Source of the DNA: Acidobacteriaceae bacterium
GTDB taxonomy: Bacteria; Acidobacteriota; Terriglobia; Bryobacterales; Bryobacteraceae
DNA: 64,000 nucleotides
Assembly (NCBI GenBank): GCA_019240475.1
Contig: JAFAYI010000004.1
Coordinates: 30,406 to 94,405, forward strand
Direction of reading: 5' to 3'
The notes beneath the pieces were generated by a model. The model was not told the DNA's origin. It did no database searches and was given only the letters and a program-made list of their open reading frames with translations. Of this stretch, positions 17,901 through 26,274 are shown in pieces. The position numbers were made by a program, and so were the translations under genes. Position 1 is the stretch's first letter. Each line of letters opens with the position of its first letter.

Positions 17901-19477
17901 TTCACGGGAAAGGGATCATAGACGTTCCGAAGGTACTGGTTTAGATCGAGCAGCTTGCCGCGTTTGCGCTCCCAACCCATCCAGGCGCTTTCGCGCGGAT
18001 TGTAGACGCGATGGCGATGGAAGAGATAGAAGCCGCCGTAAGGATCGTCGCGATATTTGGTATTCAAACCATCGAGCAAACGAATCGCCAACTCGATTCG
18101 GGCATCCTGCTCGACAGCCGGCTCCGCGGTATCCGGCAGGTCCGTCAGCAGGGCGTAGAAGATATTGGGGTCTCGATTGACAAGGTATCGAACTTCGAGG
18201 TCGTCGACCAAGCTTCTAATTTGCTTCTCATTGATGAGTAGGGTCGGGATGGCGACGATAGTGGCGCAGGCCGGATCCACCGCCATCGAAAAATCCAGTT
18301 TCGGCAGGGGCCGCGGCGTCATGATCGTAGTGACCAGATAATTCATGACCTCAATCGCCGCCTGCGTGGCGGGGAGCGCCAGAACAAGCGCGCTGACGAC
18401 CAGCCCGAACCCACCGTGCGTGCGAACGAGACTCATGATCAGGGCGACAACGGTGAGCAAGGTGAGAAATTCGATCCCGATGATGTAAACCTCGTCGGGA
18501 TAATTGCGGAATAGACGCTGCACGCTAGCCGAAAACGAAGGCCGGTACCCGATCTGGTTCAGCAGGTCCTTTGAGCCCGTATCGTCGATGAAGTAATAGC
18601 CGGCATGGCGAAGGCGATCGCGAAGCGGAAGGGGCGTGGAGGGGTCAACACGCGCCTCTTGCGCCATTCCGACGGCCTTGTGCGCAAGATCGATTTCGCT
18701 CACGTCGGATTGGGCTGCAATCTTTTCTATAACCTGCCGGTAGTATTCACGACTTTCAAAATTCATCCGCGGATACACGCCGGCCGGGTCTTGGCTCAGC
18801 AAGCGGTGAACGACTGAAAGCTGTTCAAGAGTTTCTTTCCAGTCGAATTCGCCGAGAAGGCGAAGGCTGGTGACGATGTTGCCGATGCCGAACGACGGAG
18901 CGCCGGCTGCGCCCGCGCGAAAAGCCTCCAGGGCTTTGCGCCCCTGCTCTACGACGATCTCAAGCAGGGCGAGCTTCAGGGCGGGAATCATTCCCCACAG
19001 TTCAGCGAGACGGAGCGGTTCGATTCGCTCCACGGATTCAATGAAGAATGAGAAAGCGGGCTCGGTGAGGCGATTCTCAACCGCGTTAACCAGAGCGCGA
19101 GCGAGGACGACGCAACGCGGCACCGACTCGTCTTGCGCCGTTCGGACCTGAGGCAGCTTGCCCACGGGCTTGGTGGATTCGGCGACATCGTGCAGGTCGG
19201 CCCGCAACAAACGCATGTTGTCGTAAAGCCATTTAATGTCCTCGGGAGGCTCACCCGACTGGAGACGGTATAGGTCGCGCTCCAACAGGTTGAGCCGCGC
19301 CGCACAACGGCGATAGATTTCACGCGGCCGGGTGGAGCGGCCTTTACCGGGCAGCCAAGCACAGGAACGCGCCGCCTGGGTTGCGCGCGCGCGAAGCTTT
19401 TCTTCCTCGGCTTCGGTTAGACCACGGCCCTCAGGCAGGGCTTGTTGGGCGTTCATGGGCGTGAATACTTCGGGCAT
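14942..19477 (-). CDS. Cyclic beta-1,2-glucan synthase-like protein without the GH94 domain
   Basis: A 1,511-residue NdvB/ChvB-like protein. Residues 1-330 are helical and soluble. Membrane helices near 330-380 precede a processive glycosyltransferase domain (about 395-720) with DSDTQLPRG near 544, LLSHDLIEGAY near 655 and HRWLRGDWQ near 690. More membrane helices lie at about 740-900. The middle glucoamylase-like (cyclisation) domain covers about 1230-1450, including WTGTMFEYLMPVLW and SWMAHHQGMSL. Full NdvB proteins reach about 2,800 residues by adding a GH94 phosphorylase domain; here the protein stops soon after LILQERPLR. It lies 9 bases behind a fused ABC exporter gene. Start ATG 19477, or Met8 at 19456. 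Confidence 0.85.
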   Translation of the reverse strand: MPEVFTPMNAQQALPEGRGLTEAEEEKLRARATQAARSCAWLPGKGRSTRPREIYRRCAARLNLLERDLYRLQSGEPPEDIKWLYDNMRLLRADLHDVAESTKPVGKLPQVRTAQDESVPRCVVLARALVNAVENRLTEPAFSFFIESVERIEPLRLAELWGMIPALKLALLEIVVEQGRKALEAFRAGAAGAPSFGIGNIVTSLRLLGEFDWKETLEQLSVVHRLLSQDPAGVYPRMNFESREYYRQVIEKIAAQSDVSEIDLAHKAVGMAQEARVDPSTPLPLRDRLRHAGYYFIDDTGSKDLLNQIGYRPSFSASVQRLFRNYPDEVYIIGIEFLTLLTVVALIMSLVRTHGGFGLVVSALVLALPATQAAIEVMNYLVTTIMTPRPLPKLDFSMAVDPACATIVAIPTLLINEKQIRSLVDDLEVRYLVNRDPNIFYALLTDLPDTAEPAVEQDARIELAIRLLDGLNTKYRDDPYGGFYLFHRHRVYNPRESAWMGWERKRGKLLDLNQYLRNVYDPFPVKAGDLARLPRIRYVLTLDSDTQLPRGSAQRMIGTMAHPLNSPLVDSDLNIVADGYGILQPRVGISVHSATRSRLASIYSGQTGFDIYSRAVSDVYQDLYGEGIFTGKGIYDVDALRQVLERRFPRNALLSHDLIEGAYARAGLVSDVEVIDDYPSHYSAYNRRKHRWLRGDWQIARWIFNRVPDESRRLVPNPISLVSKWKILDNLRRSLVEPATFILLVAGWFILPGGPRFWTLVTLALLFLPICFRLVFTLVRAVVTRKWGEIGEAFSDFFVANASILLNIAFLAHQTLVSLDAIVRTIVRSTITHTRLLEWETATEAELGLKKRTPVDVYLDWIPLFGICLGLLLLANPEPAPYALPFIVAWSCAKLLSIWLNRSPHAGDYELTPKHCRFLRAIGLRTWRYFAEFSGEHNHWLIPDNVQEEPYRLAERISPTNLGFLLNARQAALELGYLTVSEFASQTESTLRTTGRLKRHFGHLLNWYDNTTLQPLHPEFVSSVDSGNLIASLWTLKQGCLELLHEPLFRQQLLEGLVDFYKILGHSKSPLKSISPVFRSNDPHVWLPQLLAIDEAALRDLGGDKQDAWFAGEFVLRLSALRAQGRGLAPWFFPEFRGLFGASPRFEFPSLALTPDNAAAYYQDLERRLHSFAANAGVSAECASAANRLLALIPDCRAFAEDLRARLGSVANQADTLAREMNFTPLFDDRRRLLSVGYDVAAKQLNKSCYDLLASEARTAFFVAVAKGEIVQESWFRLGRQHTVCEGQTALISWTGTMFEYLMPVLWMRSHPNTLLDRTAHSIVQAQRSYATNRGIPWGISEAAYSRRDEAGNYQYAAFGVPGLALNVSRSGSLVISPYSTCLALMVDPAIAVENLSRIAQKHWLSDRGFYESADYTASPGRRFRAPRYELVRSWMAHHQGMSLVAICNVLRDSPFQRWFHAEPLVQASDLILQERPLRTRAIADLQPRRVLSFHRRQQSAVAAKAKAAVD

Positions 19478-19486
19478 GGGCGAAGG

Positions 19487-21346
19487 TTATCGGTAGCTGG
19501 ACGCTTGCAGCTCAAACATCTCAGCGTAACGCCCGCCATAGATCATAAGGCGATCGTGGCTGCCCTCCTCGACTATGGCGCCGTTTTCAAGAACGATAAT
19601 GCGCTCCGCCATGCGAACCGTCGAGAATCGGTGAGAGATGAACAACGCCATTTTGCTTTCGGTGAGTTCATTGAAGCGTTTAAAAACCTCGTATTCGGCT
19701 TTGGCATCCAGAGCGGCAGTGGGCTCGTCGAGAATGAGGACCTGCGCTTCGCGCAAATACGCGCGCGCCAGAGCCATCTTTTGCCACTCGCCTCCCGACA
19801 GATCGACGCCTCCCTCAAAGCGACGTCCGAGCATCTGATCATACTTGCCCGGCAGGTGCTGAATTACTCCATCGGCGAGGCTTTTTTCCGCGGCGCTGCG
19901 AACCCGGTAGTCGTCTTGCAGGTATTCGATGCGGCCCACCGCGATGTTTTCTCGCGCGCGCATTTCATAGCGCATGAAGTCTTGGAAGATGACGCCGATT
20001 TCCCGGCAGAGACCCTCCACATCGTAGTCGCGAAGATCGACGCCATCGAGCAGCACTCGGCCGCCCGTGGGATCGTACAGGCGAGTCATCAATTTGACGA
20101 TAGTCGTCTTGCCTTGACCGTTTTGACCGATTAGGGCGATGCGCTCTCCGGGCTCAAGCCGAAAGTTCAAGTTCTTCAGGATCTGGCGCTCGGTGCCGGG
20201 ATAAGCAAACGAGACATTCTGGAATTCGAAACCGGCCGCGATGGGACGCGGCGCTGGCAATGCGTCCGGCTTGGAAGTAACCGTGGGCTTCATCGCGAAG
20301 AACGCGAGGAGATCGGTTAGGAAAAGAGCCTGGTCTGCTATGCCGGAAAGCGTGGAGAAGATCTGGGAGATGCTGGTAGACGCATTCATGATGGACTGGC
20401 TCAGGAAAACCAGGGTTCCGATCGTGAAGACATGATTGACGGTCTGGTAAATGACCCAGAAGTAAGCGCCGTAGTAGCCGGCTGTACTGAGTGTGGATAA
20501 AAACGAGACCGCGACGAGGCGTCGCCGGTAAAGCGATAGGTTCTCATCGAAAATCCGATCAGCAAGAAGGGTGAAGCGGCCCGTGAGAAAGTCGCTCAGG
20601 CCGAACAGCTTGAGTTCCTTAGCTGCTTCTTTGCTGCCGCCGACCTGCCGCAAGTACTCCAGTTCCCGCTTGACAGGCGTTTGGCGGAAGTTCTTTGCGT
20701 AATTGAGAAACGCGAAGTGGCTTTCGCCGAGAAAGGCGGGTACTAAACAGACGATCAGCAAAAGAAGCAGCCAAGGGGAAAAGAAGAGAATGGCAGCCGA
20801 AAGCGAAATCGTGGTGATGGTCTGCTGAAAGAGCCGCCCAATGGACTGAATCATGGAGAGACGATCCGTCGCTTGCACACGAGCACGCTCCAAACGGTCA
20901 TAGAAGACGGGGTCTTCGTACGCCTGGAGGTCGAGCTGCGACGAGTGATTCATCACGCGAATGCTGACGTAGCGCATGTAGCGGTCGGCGAGCACGGCAT
21001 CGTAGTGATCGATCAACCGGGCGAAGACGTTGCCCACGACAACCAGCCCGAATTCGAGACCGACAAGCCACCAGAGATGGGGCGTGAGGGGAGTTCGCCC
21101 TCTAAGTATGGCGGTTATGTTGTCTATAATGAGGCGGGTCACCCAGGCGGCACTCACCGGGACCAGAGATACGAATACACGAAAGATAAGGCCGAGGCTG
21201 ACAACGTAGGGACCTGAATCCCAAACGATTCTTAGGACGGGCGGAACATTCTTAAGGGCCTGCAAACGTTCCCGCCATGCCGAGAGAAATACCGTATCTT
21301 TTTTTTCTGTCACGAGAAAGTCTCGGGGAAAAGGCCGCAAAGCCAC
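19487..21346 (-). CDS. ABC transporter, fused permease and ATPase (exporter type)
   Basis: A 619-residue half-transporter. The membrane domain (about residues 40-340) has several hydrophobic segments. The ATPase domain (about 370-610) shows Walker A GQNGQGKTT, signature DLSGGEWQKMALARA and Walker B VLILDEPTAALD, followed by the switch His in ISHRFSTVRMAE. Such half-transporters dimerise and export lipids, peptides or glycans. Being 9 bases upstream of the NdvB-like synthase, it could be the functional counterpart of NdvA/ChvA, which exports cyclic beta-1,2-glucan; that is inference from position. The ATG at 21346 may be preceded by the true promoter in the 119-base gap. Confidence 0.85.
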   Translation of the reverse strand: MALRPFPRDFLVTEKKDTVFLSAWRERLQALKNVPPVLRIVWDSGPYVVSLGLIFRVFVSLVPVSAAWVTRLIIDNITAILRGRTPLTPHLWWLVGLEFGLVVVGNVFARLIDHYDAVLADRYMRYVSIRVMNHSSQLDLQAYEDPVFYDRLERARVQATDRLSMIQSIGRLFQQTITTISLSAAILFFSPWLLLLLIVCLVPAFLGESHFAFLNYAKNFRQTPVKRELEYLRQVGGSKEAAKELKLFGLSDFLTGRFTLLADRIFDENLSLYRRRLVAVSFLSTLSTAGYYGAYFWVIYQTVNHVFTIGTLVFLSQSIMNASTSISQIFSTLSGIADQALFLTDLLAFFAMKPTVTSKPDALPAPRPIAAGFEFQNVSFAYPGTERQILKNLNFRLEPGERIALIGQNGQGKTTIVKLMTRLYDPTGGRVLLDGVDLRDYDVEGLCREIGVIFQDFMRYEMRARENIAVGRIEYLQDDYRVRSAAEKSLADGVIQHLPGKYDQMLGRRFEGGVDLSGGEWQKMALARAYLREAQVLILDEPTAALDAKAEYEVFKRFNELTESKMALFISHRFSTVRMAERIIVLENGAIVEEGSHDRLMIYGGRYAEMFELQASSYR

Positions 21347-21465
21347 GTGCGCGAGAGGAGCGAGCGGCTCGCGTGCTTTGCCGTCAAACGAGTAGATTCA
21401 CTCTACCGCTCCAGTGTAACTTCTGGCGTCGAGAGCGTTTCCAGCAGGCCGAAGTACCAGTGGTT

Positions 21466-22797
21466 TTACAGCACAGACGCAGGTACCGGCCCTGCGACGT
21501 AAGCTAAGGCAGGCCCGACCAAATCGGTAACCGGCCGGCCGGAACGGGTCACGTGCGAGGCAAGATCGGGCGGCATCTTCTGTGCGACAACGACGTGATC
21601 GCACCACTCCAGGAGCTGCTCGGCGGAATTGTCGAGCAAGCGGCCGATATGAGGAATCTGCTGAAGGATAAAGTTCCGGTTGCTGCCATAGATCGCATCG
21701 AGCCGGATATGGGGATCGTAGATTCGCACCTGCCGTCCCTTGCCTATGAGCTGCTCAAGCAGCGATACTACCGGACTCTCCCGCAAATCGTCGGTGTTCT
21801 CTTTGAATGCGAGCCCGATGACCCCCAGCCGGCGCGCTGGGAGTTCTAGCACGGCGTCGATAGCGCGCTGGAGGTGCTGCACATTACTGGGCAGCGCGGA
21901 CTCGAGCAAGGGCAGCCGCAGATCCAGACGGCTGGCTCGATAGGTAAGCGCTCGCAGATCCTTTGGCAGACACGAGCCGCCGAACGCAAAACCAGGCCGT
22001 AGATAGGTAGGTGAAACGTTCAGCTTCTTGTCTTCGCAGAGCGTAGCCATCACTTCGCCAGGATCGACGTTCAAACGGGCGCTGAGCGCGCCTATTTCGT
22101 TCGCAAAAGAGATTTTAACCGCGTGAAAAGCATTGCACGCGTATTTAATCATCTCGGCGGTTCGCAGGCTCACCAGACAGGCGGTCACAGGCAAGGGCGA
22201 ATACAGGGAAGCCACCAGCCGGACAGCCTCCGGATCGCCACCGCCAACCACAAGCAGCGAAGGTTCCATAAAGTCCTTCACCGCCACCCCTTCCCGCAAG
22301 AATTCCGGATTCGATACCACGGAAACCAGACCGCTTCCGTTCAACAGGGGAAGCACAATCTCTTCGCAAGTTCCGGGAAAAACCGTGCTACGAATCGCCA
22401 CAACCAGCGGTTTCCGGCGCGCTTCAAGTGTGGCGGCAACATCATGAACGACGCGTCGCAATTGATCGAGCCCCAGGTTGCCATTCTTTTCCGAAGGCGT
22501 TCCCACGCATACTAACGCTACGTCGGCATCCTGTATGGCATCCAGGGAGGTGCTGGCGGTCAATCTGCGTGCCGCAACGTTTTCACGAACCAACTGCTCC
22601 AGGCCCGGCTCGAAGAAAGGGGCCATACCGTTTAGAACGTTACTTACTTTGTTCTGGTCGCGATCAATGCCGGTGACGCGGTTGCCGAGCTCGGCAAGAC
22701 AAGCCGCCGAAACGCAACCTACATAGCCCAAACCGAGTACCGCAACGTGAACGCTTCCGGCCGATGAACTCATCTGCATCCGTCTCAAGTATGTCAT
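21466..22797 (-). CDS. UDP-glucose/GDP-mannose 6-dehydrogenase family protein (AlgD-like)
   Basis: Oxidises a sugar nucleotide to a uronic acid form using NAD. The N-terminal Rossmann motif is VAVLGLGYVGCVSAACLAEL. The catalytic cysteine lies in PGFAFGGSCLPKDLRAL (about residue 273), and the C-terminal substrate domain has GVIGLAFKENTDDLRESPVV. The Cys segment, followed by TYRASRLDLRLP, looks closer to GDP-mannose dehydrogenase AlgD than to UDP-glucose dehydrogenase, though the two share a fold. It is 443 residues long; Met7 or Met9 may be the real start. It would feed uronic acid units into the surface polysaccharide made by genes further along. Confidence 0.82.
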   Translation of the reverse strand: MTYLRRMQMSSSAGSVHVAVLGLGYVGCVSAACLAELGNRVTGIDRDQNKVSNVLNGMAPFFEPGLEQLVRENVAARRLTASTSLDAIQDADVALVCVGTPSEKNGNLGLDQLRRVVHDVAATLEARRKPLVVAIRSTVFPGTCEEIVLPLLNGSGLVSVVSNPEFLREGVAVKDFMEPSLLVVGGGDPEAVRLVASLYSPLPVTACLVSLRTAEMIKYACNAFHAVKISFANEIGALSARLNVDPGEVMATLCEDKKLNVSPTYLRPGFAFGGSCLPKDLRALTYRASRLDLRLPLLESALPSNVQHLQRAIDAVLELPARRLGVIGLAFKENTDDLRESPVVSLLEQLIGKGRQVRIYDPHIRLDAIYGSNRNFILQQIPHIGRLLDNSAEQLLEWCDHVVVAQKMPPDLASHVTRSGRPVTDLVGPALAYVAGPVPASVL

Positions 22798-22959
22798 CGG
22801 CCTGAACGGGAGAAGACTTTATAGAAGGTGGGTGGAATAGATTTGCTCCATTCGCGCGCGGAAGCTTCGAGCGAAAGCGGTCTTGCACCACCTGAACGGA
22901 GGCGCCGAGCCAAGCGCTCGCGAAGGCTAGCGTCCTGAACCGGTGGGAGCGCGGAACAT

Positions 22960-23646
22960 ATGTATGGTATCGGGTGGATGAGAGGAGATTGCGGATTGAT
23001 TGTGTTCAGATGCTCGGCCGTGCTGCTGGCGGTAGCTGCAAACGGCGTTCTACTTGCCCAAGGTCCGGAAACGCCCCCCTTTCACCGCGAAGAATTGAGT
23101 GTGGCTCTTCGGGACGGCGTGCTGCACGTGGCGGCGGATTGCTCGGAAACCCGCCCTTGCAAGGTGCGCTTCGGAAACACAGTCCAGCTCATCAAGAACG
23201 GCGGTTCGGTGAAAGCATCGGGCTCGCATTCGGGCTTGGTGTTGATATACGTGGAACCTTCCGGAAGGCTGGTCGCGGGCAGCACATTGGAACTGGTCTG
23301 CGAAGGGTGCCGGTATGAGCGTGGGGTCAGCCAATTTCCTGCGAATGCTATCCCGTTGTTTAATTGGGCGGTCATCGACGGGAAATTCTCTGCCTCCGGG
23401 GGCGCCGATTACCGCGCCGAGATGGCCACCAAGAATGTCGCGAGCGGCGAGGGGCTGATGGCGACAGAGAATGAGGGAACAACTACTCTAGGAATAGACC
23501 CGGCGCTTGTGAGCATGCATGTACTTACACCACCGAAAACGTCGGCGAGCGCCTGCTCGGTAGGTGAATTCTCATTCGATAGCGACTATTACTACGTATG
23601 CGTGGCGGCGAATAAATGGAAGCGCACGGCGCTATCTAATTTCTGA
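22960..23646 (+). CDS. Small secreted protein, paralogue of the 25369-26262 protein
   Basis: A 228-residue protein with a signal-like N-terminus (LIVFRCSAVLLAVAANGVLL). I do not recognise a named family. Its last 150 residues align by eye with the protein at 25369-26262: IYVEPSGRLVAGS versus IYVDSAGNLTAGS, GIDPALVSMHVLTPPKTSAS versus SIDPSVAATFVPTPPTTSAS, and the end pattern CSVGEFSFDSDYYYVC...WKR. Two or more Cys pairs (ADCSETRPCKVRFGN, CEGC) are shared as well, suggesting disulfides outside the cell. It is divergent from the AlgD-like gene and converges with the HAD-UbiA gene. Confidence 0.6.
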   Translation: MYGIGWMRGDCGLIVFRCSAVLLAVAANGVLLAQGPETPPFHREELSVALRDGVLHVAADCSETRPCKVRFGNTVQLIKNGGSVKASGSHSGLVLIYVEPSGRLVAGSTLELVCEGCRYERGVSQFPANAIPLFNWAVIDGKFSASGGADYRAEMATKNVASGEGLMATENEGTTTLGIDPALVSMHVLTPPKTSASACSVGEFSFDSDYYYVCVAANKWKRTALSNF

Positions 23647-23647
23647 G

Positions 23648-25156
23648 TTATTGCAGGAATCGATCCAGAGGAATCCGAACGAACGCCGCAAGCGCAACTA
23701 TTAACGCCATCGCGAGACTTACCGCATAGCTGACGCGGTCGCGCACGGCGAAAAGAATGGGGTCTTCCTTCAATGCGCCACGGAAGGTGAGCACCCAAAG
23801 CCGCGAGAGCCAGTAAAAGAGCAGCGGGCAGAGCAGGAAGAGCAACTGCGGCGTAGCGTACAGAAGCTGAGCTTGCTGGCTGCTCTCGTAAAGCAGGATG
23901 ATCAAGCAAGCCAGCATGCCGCTTGAAATTCCACAGATATTCAGCGGCTCCAGGTCGCCGGTCTCATAAAATCTGCCGGTCGTACGGGTCTTGTTCGCTT
24001 TCAGCAGATTCATCAGCTCCGAGCTGCGCTTGCAAATCGCCAGGCTTATAAAAAAGAAAAGGGAAAAAGTGATAAGCCAACCCGATATCTTGATGTGAGT
24101 CGCCGCGCCTCCAGCGAAAATTCTAACGGTGTAGAGAGTGGCGAGAACTAATACATCGAGGATAAGCTTGCGCTTCAGCCAAACCGAATACAGCGTAGTA
24201 AGTACGAAGTAACACGCTAGCACAAACTTGGCCGGAGATGGAAGATACAGGGCGAAGGCGACCGAGATAGCCGCGAAGAAGAGACACAGGGAAAATCCCG
24301 CTGGAATAGATAGTGCTCCGGAGGCAAATGGGCGTGATGACTTAGTAGCATGGGCGCGGTCCGCGGACAAATCGAGTAAGTCGTTGATGATGTAGATCGC
24401 CGATGCACATGTACTGAAGGCCAGAAACAGGAGAATGACACTCTGGACGGCCTGAAAATCCCGTAACCTATGAGATGTCAGCAACGGCACGAACACGAGC
24501 ACATTCTTGACCCATTGATGCATCCGGGCGGCTCGCAGCCATGTCTTGAGCTTGATTTTGGGCTTGGGGAACACCCGGGCAACGGAACCTGTCTTTCGGG
24601 CGCTTGCAAGTGTCGTCCCGGACGCATGCACCACGACGCAGGCTCCGCATTTCTCCCAAATGCACAGGTCCTTCCGCGAATTTCCTACGTAGTCGAAACC
24701 GCGTTCCCCAAATCGGGCGATCAGGGCGGCGCCCTTGGCATGCCCGCTGAGATTGACCGTGTCATCGCTCGCCACAACCTCATCGAAACAAGCCAGGTAT
24801 TCGCTGACCTGATCGGCGAACTTCCGATTGCTAGCAGTTGCGAGCACGGTTCGACGGCCCAGCGACCGCTCCTTCCGTATCCATTCCAAGACATCCTTGT
24901 TATAGGGAACGGAGGTGGGATCAAAGGTCACCTTTTGGGCCAACCGCCGTTTGAGCGTAGCTTTTCCGCCCAATAACCAAAAAGGGAGCAGAAAGAGGCA
25001 GAAGAAGTTTTGGCGGACCAGCAATAAGAGAGATTCGAATAGCAGGTCGGTTCGAATCAATGTGCCATCCAGGTCGACACAAAGGGGCAGCGGAGAGGTA
25101 CGCTCCGTCGACTCCGACGATTGTTCCCTGGAGTGTAGGGCCGAAACTGTTTCCAT
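23648..25156 (-). CDS. HAD hydrolase-UbiA prenyltransferase fusion protein
   Basis: A 502-residue two-domain protein. The N-terminal HAD-like part (about 25-200) has CVDLDGTLIRTD and, later, DYVGNSRKDLCIW, which supply the acidic residues of a HAD phosphatase. The C-terminal UbiA-type membrane part (about 215-495) begins RMHQWVKNVLVFVPLL and carries the aspartate-rich motif NDLLDLSADRAHATKSSRP. That motif resembles decaprenyl-phosphate phosphoribosyl transferases (first step of arabinose donor synthesis). A plausible product is a polyprenyl-linked sugar for surface glycans, with the HAD part removing a phosphate afterwards, as separate proteins do in mycobacteria. This is inference. Confidence 0.8.
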   Translation of the reverse strand: METVSALHSREQSSESTERTSPLPLCVDLDGTLIRTDLLFESLLLLVRQNFFCLFLLPFWLLGGKATLKRRLAQKVTFDPTSVPYNKDVLEWIRKERSLGRRTVLATASNRKFADQVSEYLACFDEVVASDDTVNLSGHAKGAALIARFGERGFDYVGNSRKDLCIWEKCGACVVVHASGTTLASARKTGSVARVFPKPKIKLKTWLRAARMHQWVKNVLVFVPLLTSHRLRDFQAVQSVILLFLAFSTCASAIYIINDLLDLSADRAHATKSSRPFASGALSIPAGFSLCLFFAAISVAFALYLPSPAKFVLACYFVLTTLYSVWLKRKLILDVLVLATLYTVRIFAGGAATHIKISGWLITFSLFFFISLAICKRSSELMNLLKANKTRTTGRFYETGDLEPLNICGISSGMLACLIILLYESSQQAQLLYATPQLLFLLCPLLFYWLSRLWVLTFRGALKEDPILFAVRDRVSYAVSLAMALIVALAAFVRIPLDRFLQ

Positions 25157-25368
25157 TCAAGCCTTCGCCCACAGGATAGCGTTCGAGTAATAACCATGAC
25201 AAGGACCCGTTTAGTGGTAAGGTTGCTTACCCCGAGCGAGTCAGTCACGTGTTCAACAAAAAAAGATTACTTTCCTGGAATCAATCGGTTAAGCTTTTCG
25301 GACCCGCGCACCGCGAGACCGTCAAAGGAATCCTGATGTCGAGCCATTTTTTGGAGGCCTCGATATTC

Positions 25369-26262
25369 ATGAAGACATGCACTCTTAAGATCTGCGTGCT
25401 GGCGTCGCTCAGCTTCGGTTTCGGGCTGGTGGGCCAGGCTCTCGCACAGACACAACCTACGACAGTTAACCTGCAGACACAGGGACGAAATCCGGATTTT
25501 TCCGGGTTCTCCTTCACCAGGCCTATTGCCGTTGGTACGGCTTTGCCGGCCACGTGCCAGGTGGGTCAGCTATTTTTTAATAGCGCGGCGGCGGCGGGTA
25601 GCAATCTCTATGCCTGCACCGCGACGAATGTTTGGACGCTGGAAGCTGGCGGGAGCGGCGGCTCGGGTTCGGGCAGCGGCGCTTCCTTTGCCGCGCAACT
25701 CGGAGATTTCAGCACTTCGCTCGCAAGCGGAACTTTGACAATCGGATCGGGCTGCTCGGCCAGCACTCCGTGCAATGTTCGCATCGGCAACACTGTTTAC
25801 ACTTTCAAGAGCTCGGCTACAGTGACGTCATCCGGGTCAACCTCCGGATTGGTCTTCATCTACGTTGATAGCGCCGGCAATCTGACCGCGGGCAGCCAGG
25901 CGACGCTTAGTTGCAGTGGATGCCTGTATGTCTCGGGCATCACGGCATTCCCGGTGGGTTCGGTTCCGTTGGCAACTTGGACTGTGACGGGAGGCAACCT
26001 TGCGACAGGAAGCGGTGTGGACTTTCGAGCATTCCTTTCGACCAAAGCGGTCACGAGCGGCCAGGGTATTCTGGTTACAGAAAACTCAGGCATCTCCACC
26101 ATTTCGATCGATCCATCCGTGGCCGCTACGTTCGTCCCTACTCCCCCCACAACGTCTGCTTCGACCTGTTCGACGGGTCAATTCTCGGTAGATTCGAATT
26201 ACTACTACGTTTGCAGCGCGCCTAACGTTTGGAAGCGCATCGCCTGGGGTAGCAGCTTCTAA
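25369..26262 (+). CDS. Secreted protein with duplicated Cys-Trp end module
   Basis: From ATG 25369 the protein has 297 residues with a clear signal peptide (KTCTLKICVLASLSFGFGLVGQALA). The frame stays open to 25249, but the upstream part lacks signal character. No named family was recognised. The C-terminal half matches the 22960-23646 protein. The end module TSASTCSTGQFSVDSNYYYV...NVWKR is echoed once near the N-terminus as ATCQVGQLFFN...LYACTATNVWTLE, so the module occurs twice. A Gly/Ser-rich linker (GGSGGSGSGSGASF) separates the halves. It lies 12 bases upstream of the 1,713-residue LamG protein, so the two are probably co-transcribed. Confidence 0.65.
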   Translation: MKTCTLKICVLASLSFGFGLVGQALAQTQPTTVNLQTQGRNPDFSGFSFTRPIAVGTALPATCQVGQLFFNSAAAAGSNLYACTATNVWTLEAGGSGGSGSGSGASFAAQLGDFSTSLASGTLTIGSGCSASTPCNVRIGNTVYTFKSSATVTSSGSTSGLVFIYVDSAGNLTAGSQATLSCSGCLYVSGITAFPVGSVPLATWTVTGGNLATGSGVDFRAFLSTKAVTSGQGILVTENSGISTISIDPSVAATFVPTPPTTSASTCSTGQFSVDSNYYYVCSAPNVWKRIAWGSSF

Positions 26263-26274
26263 TCGGAATCTCAT

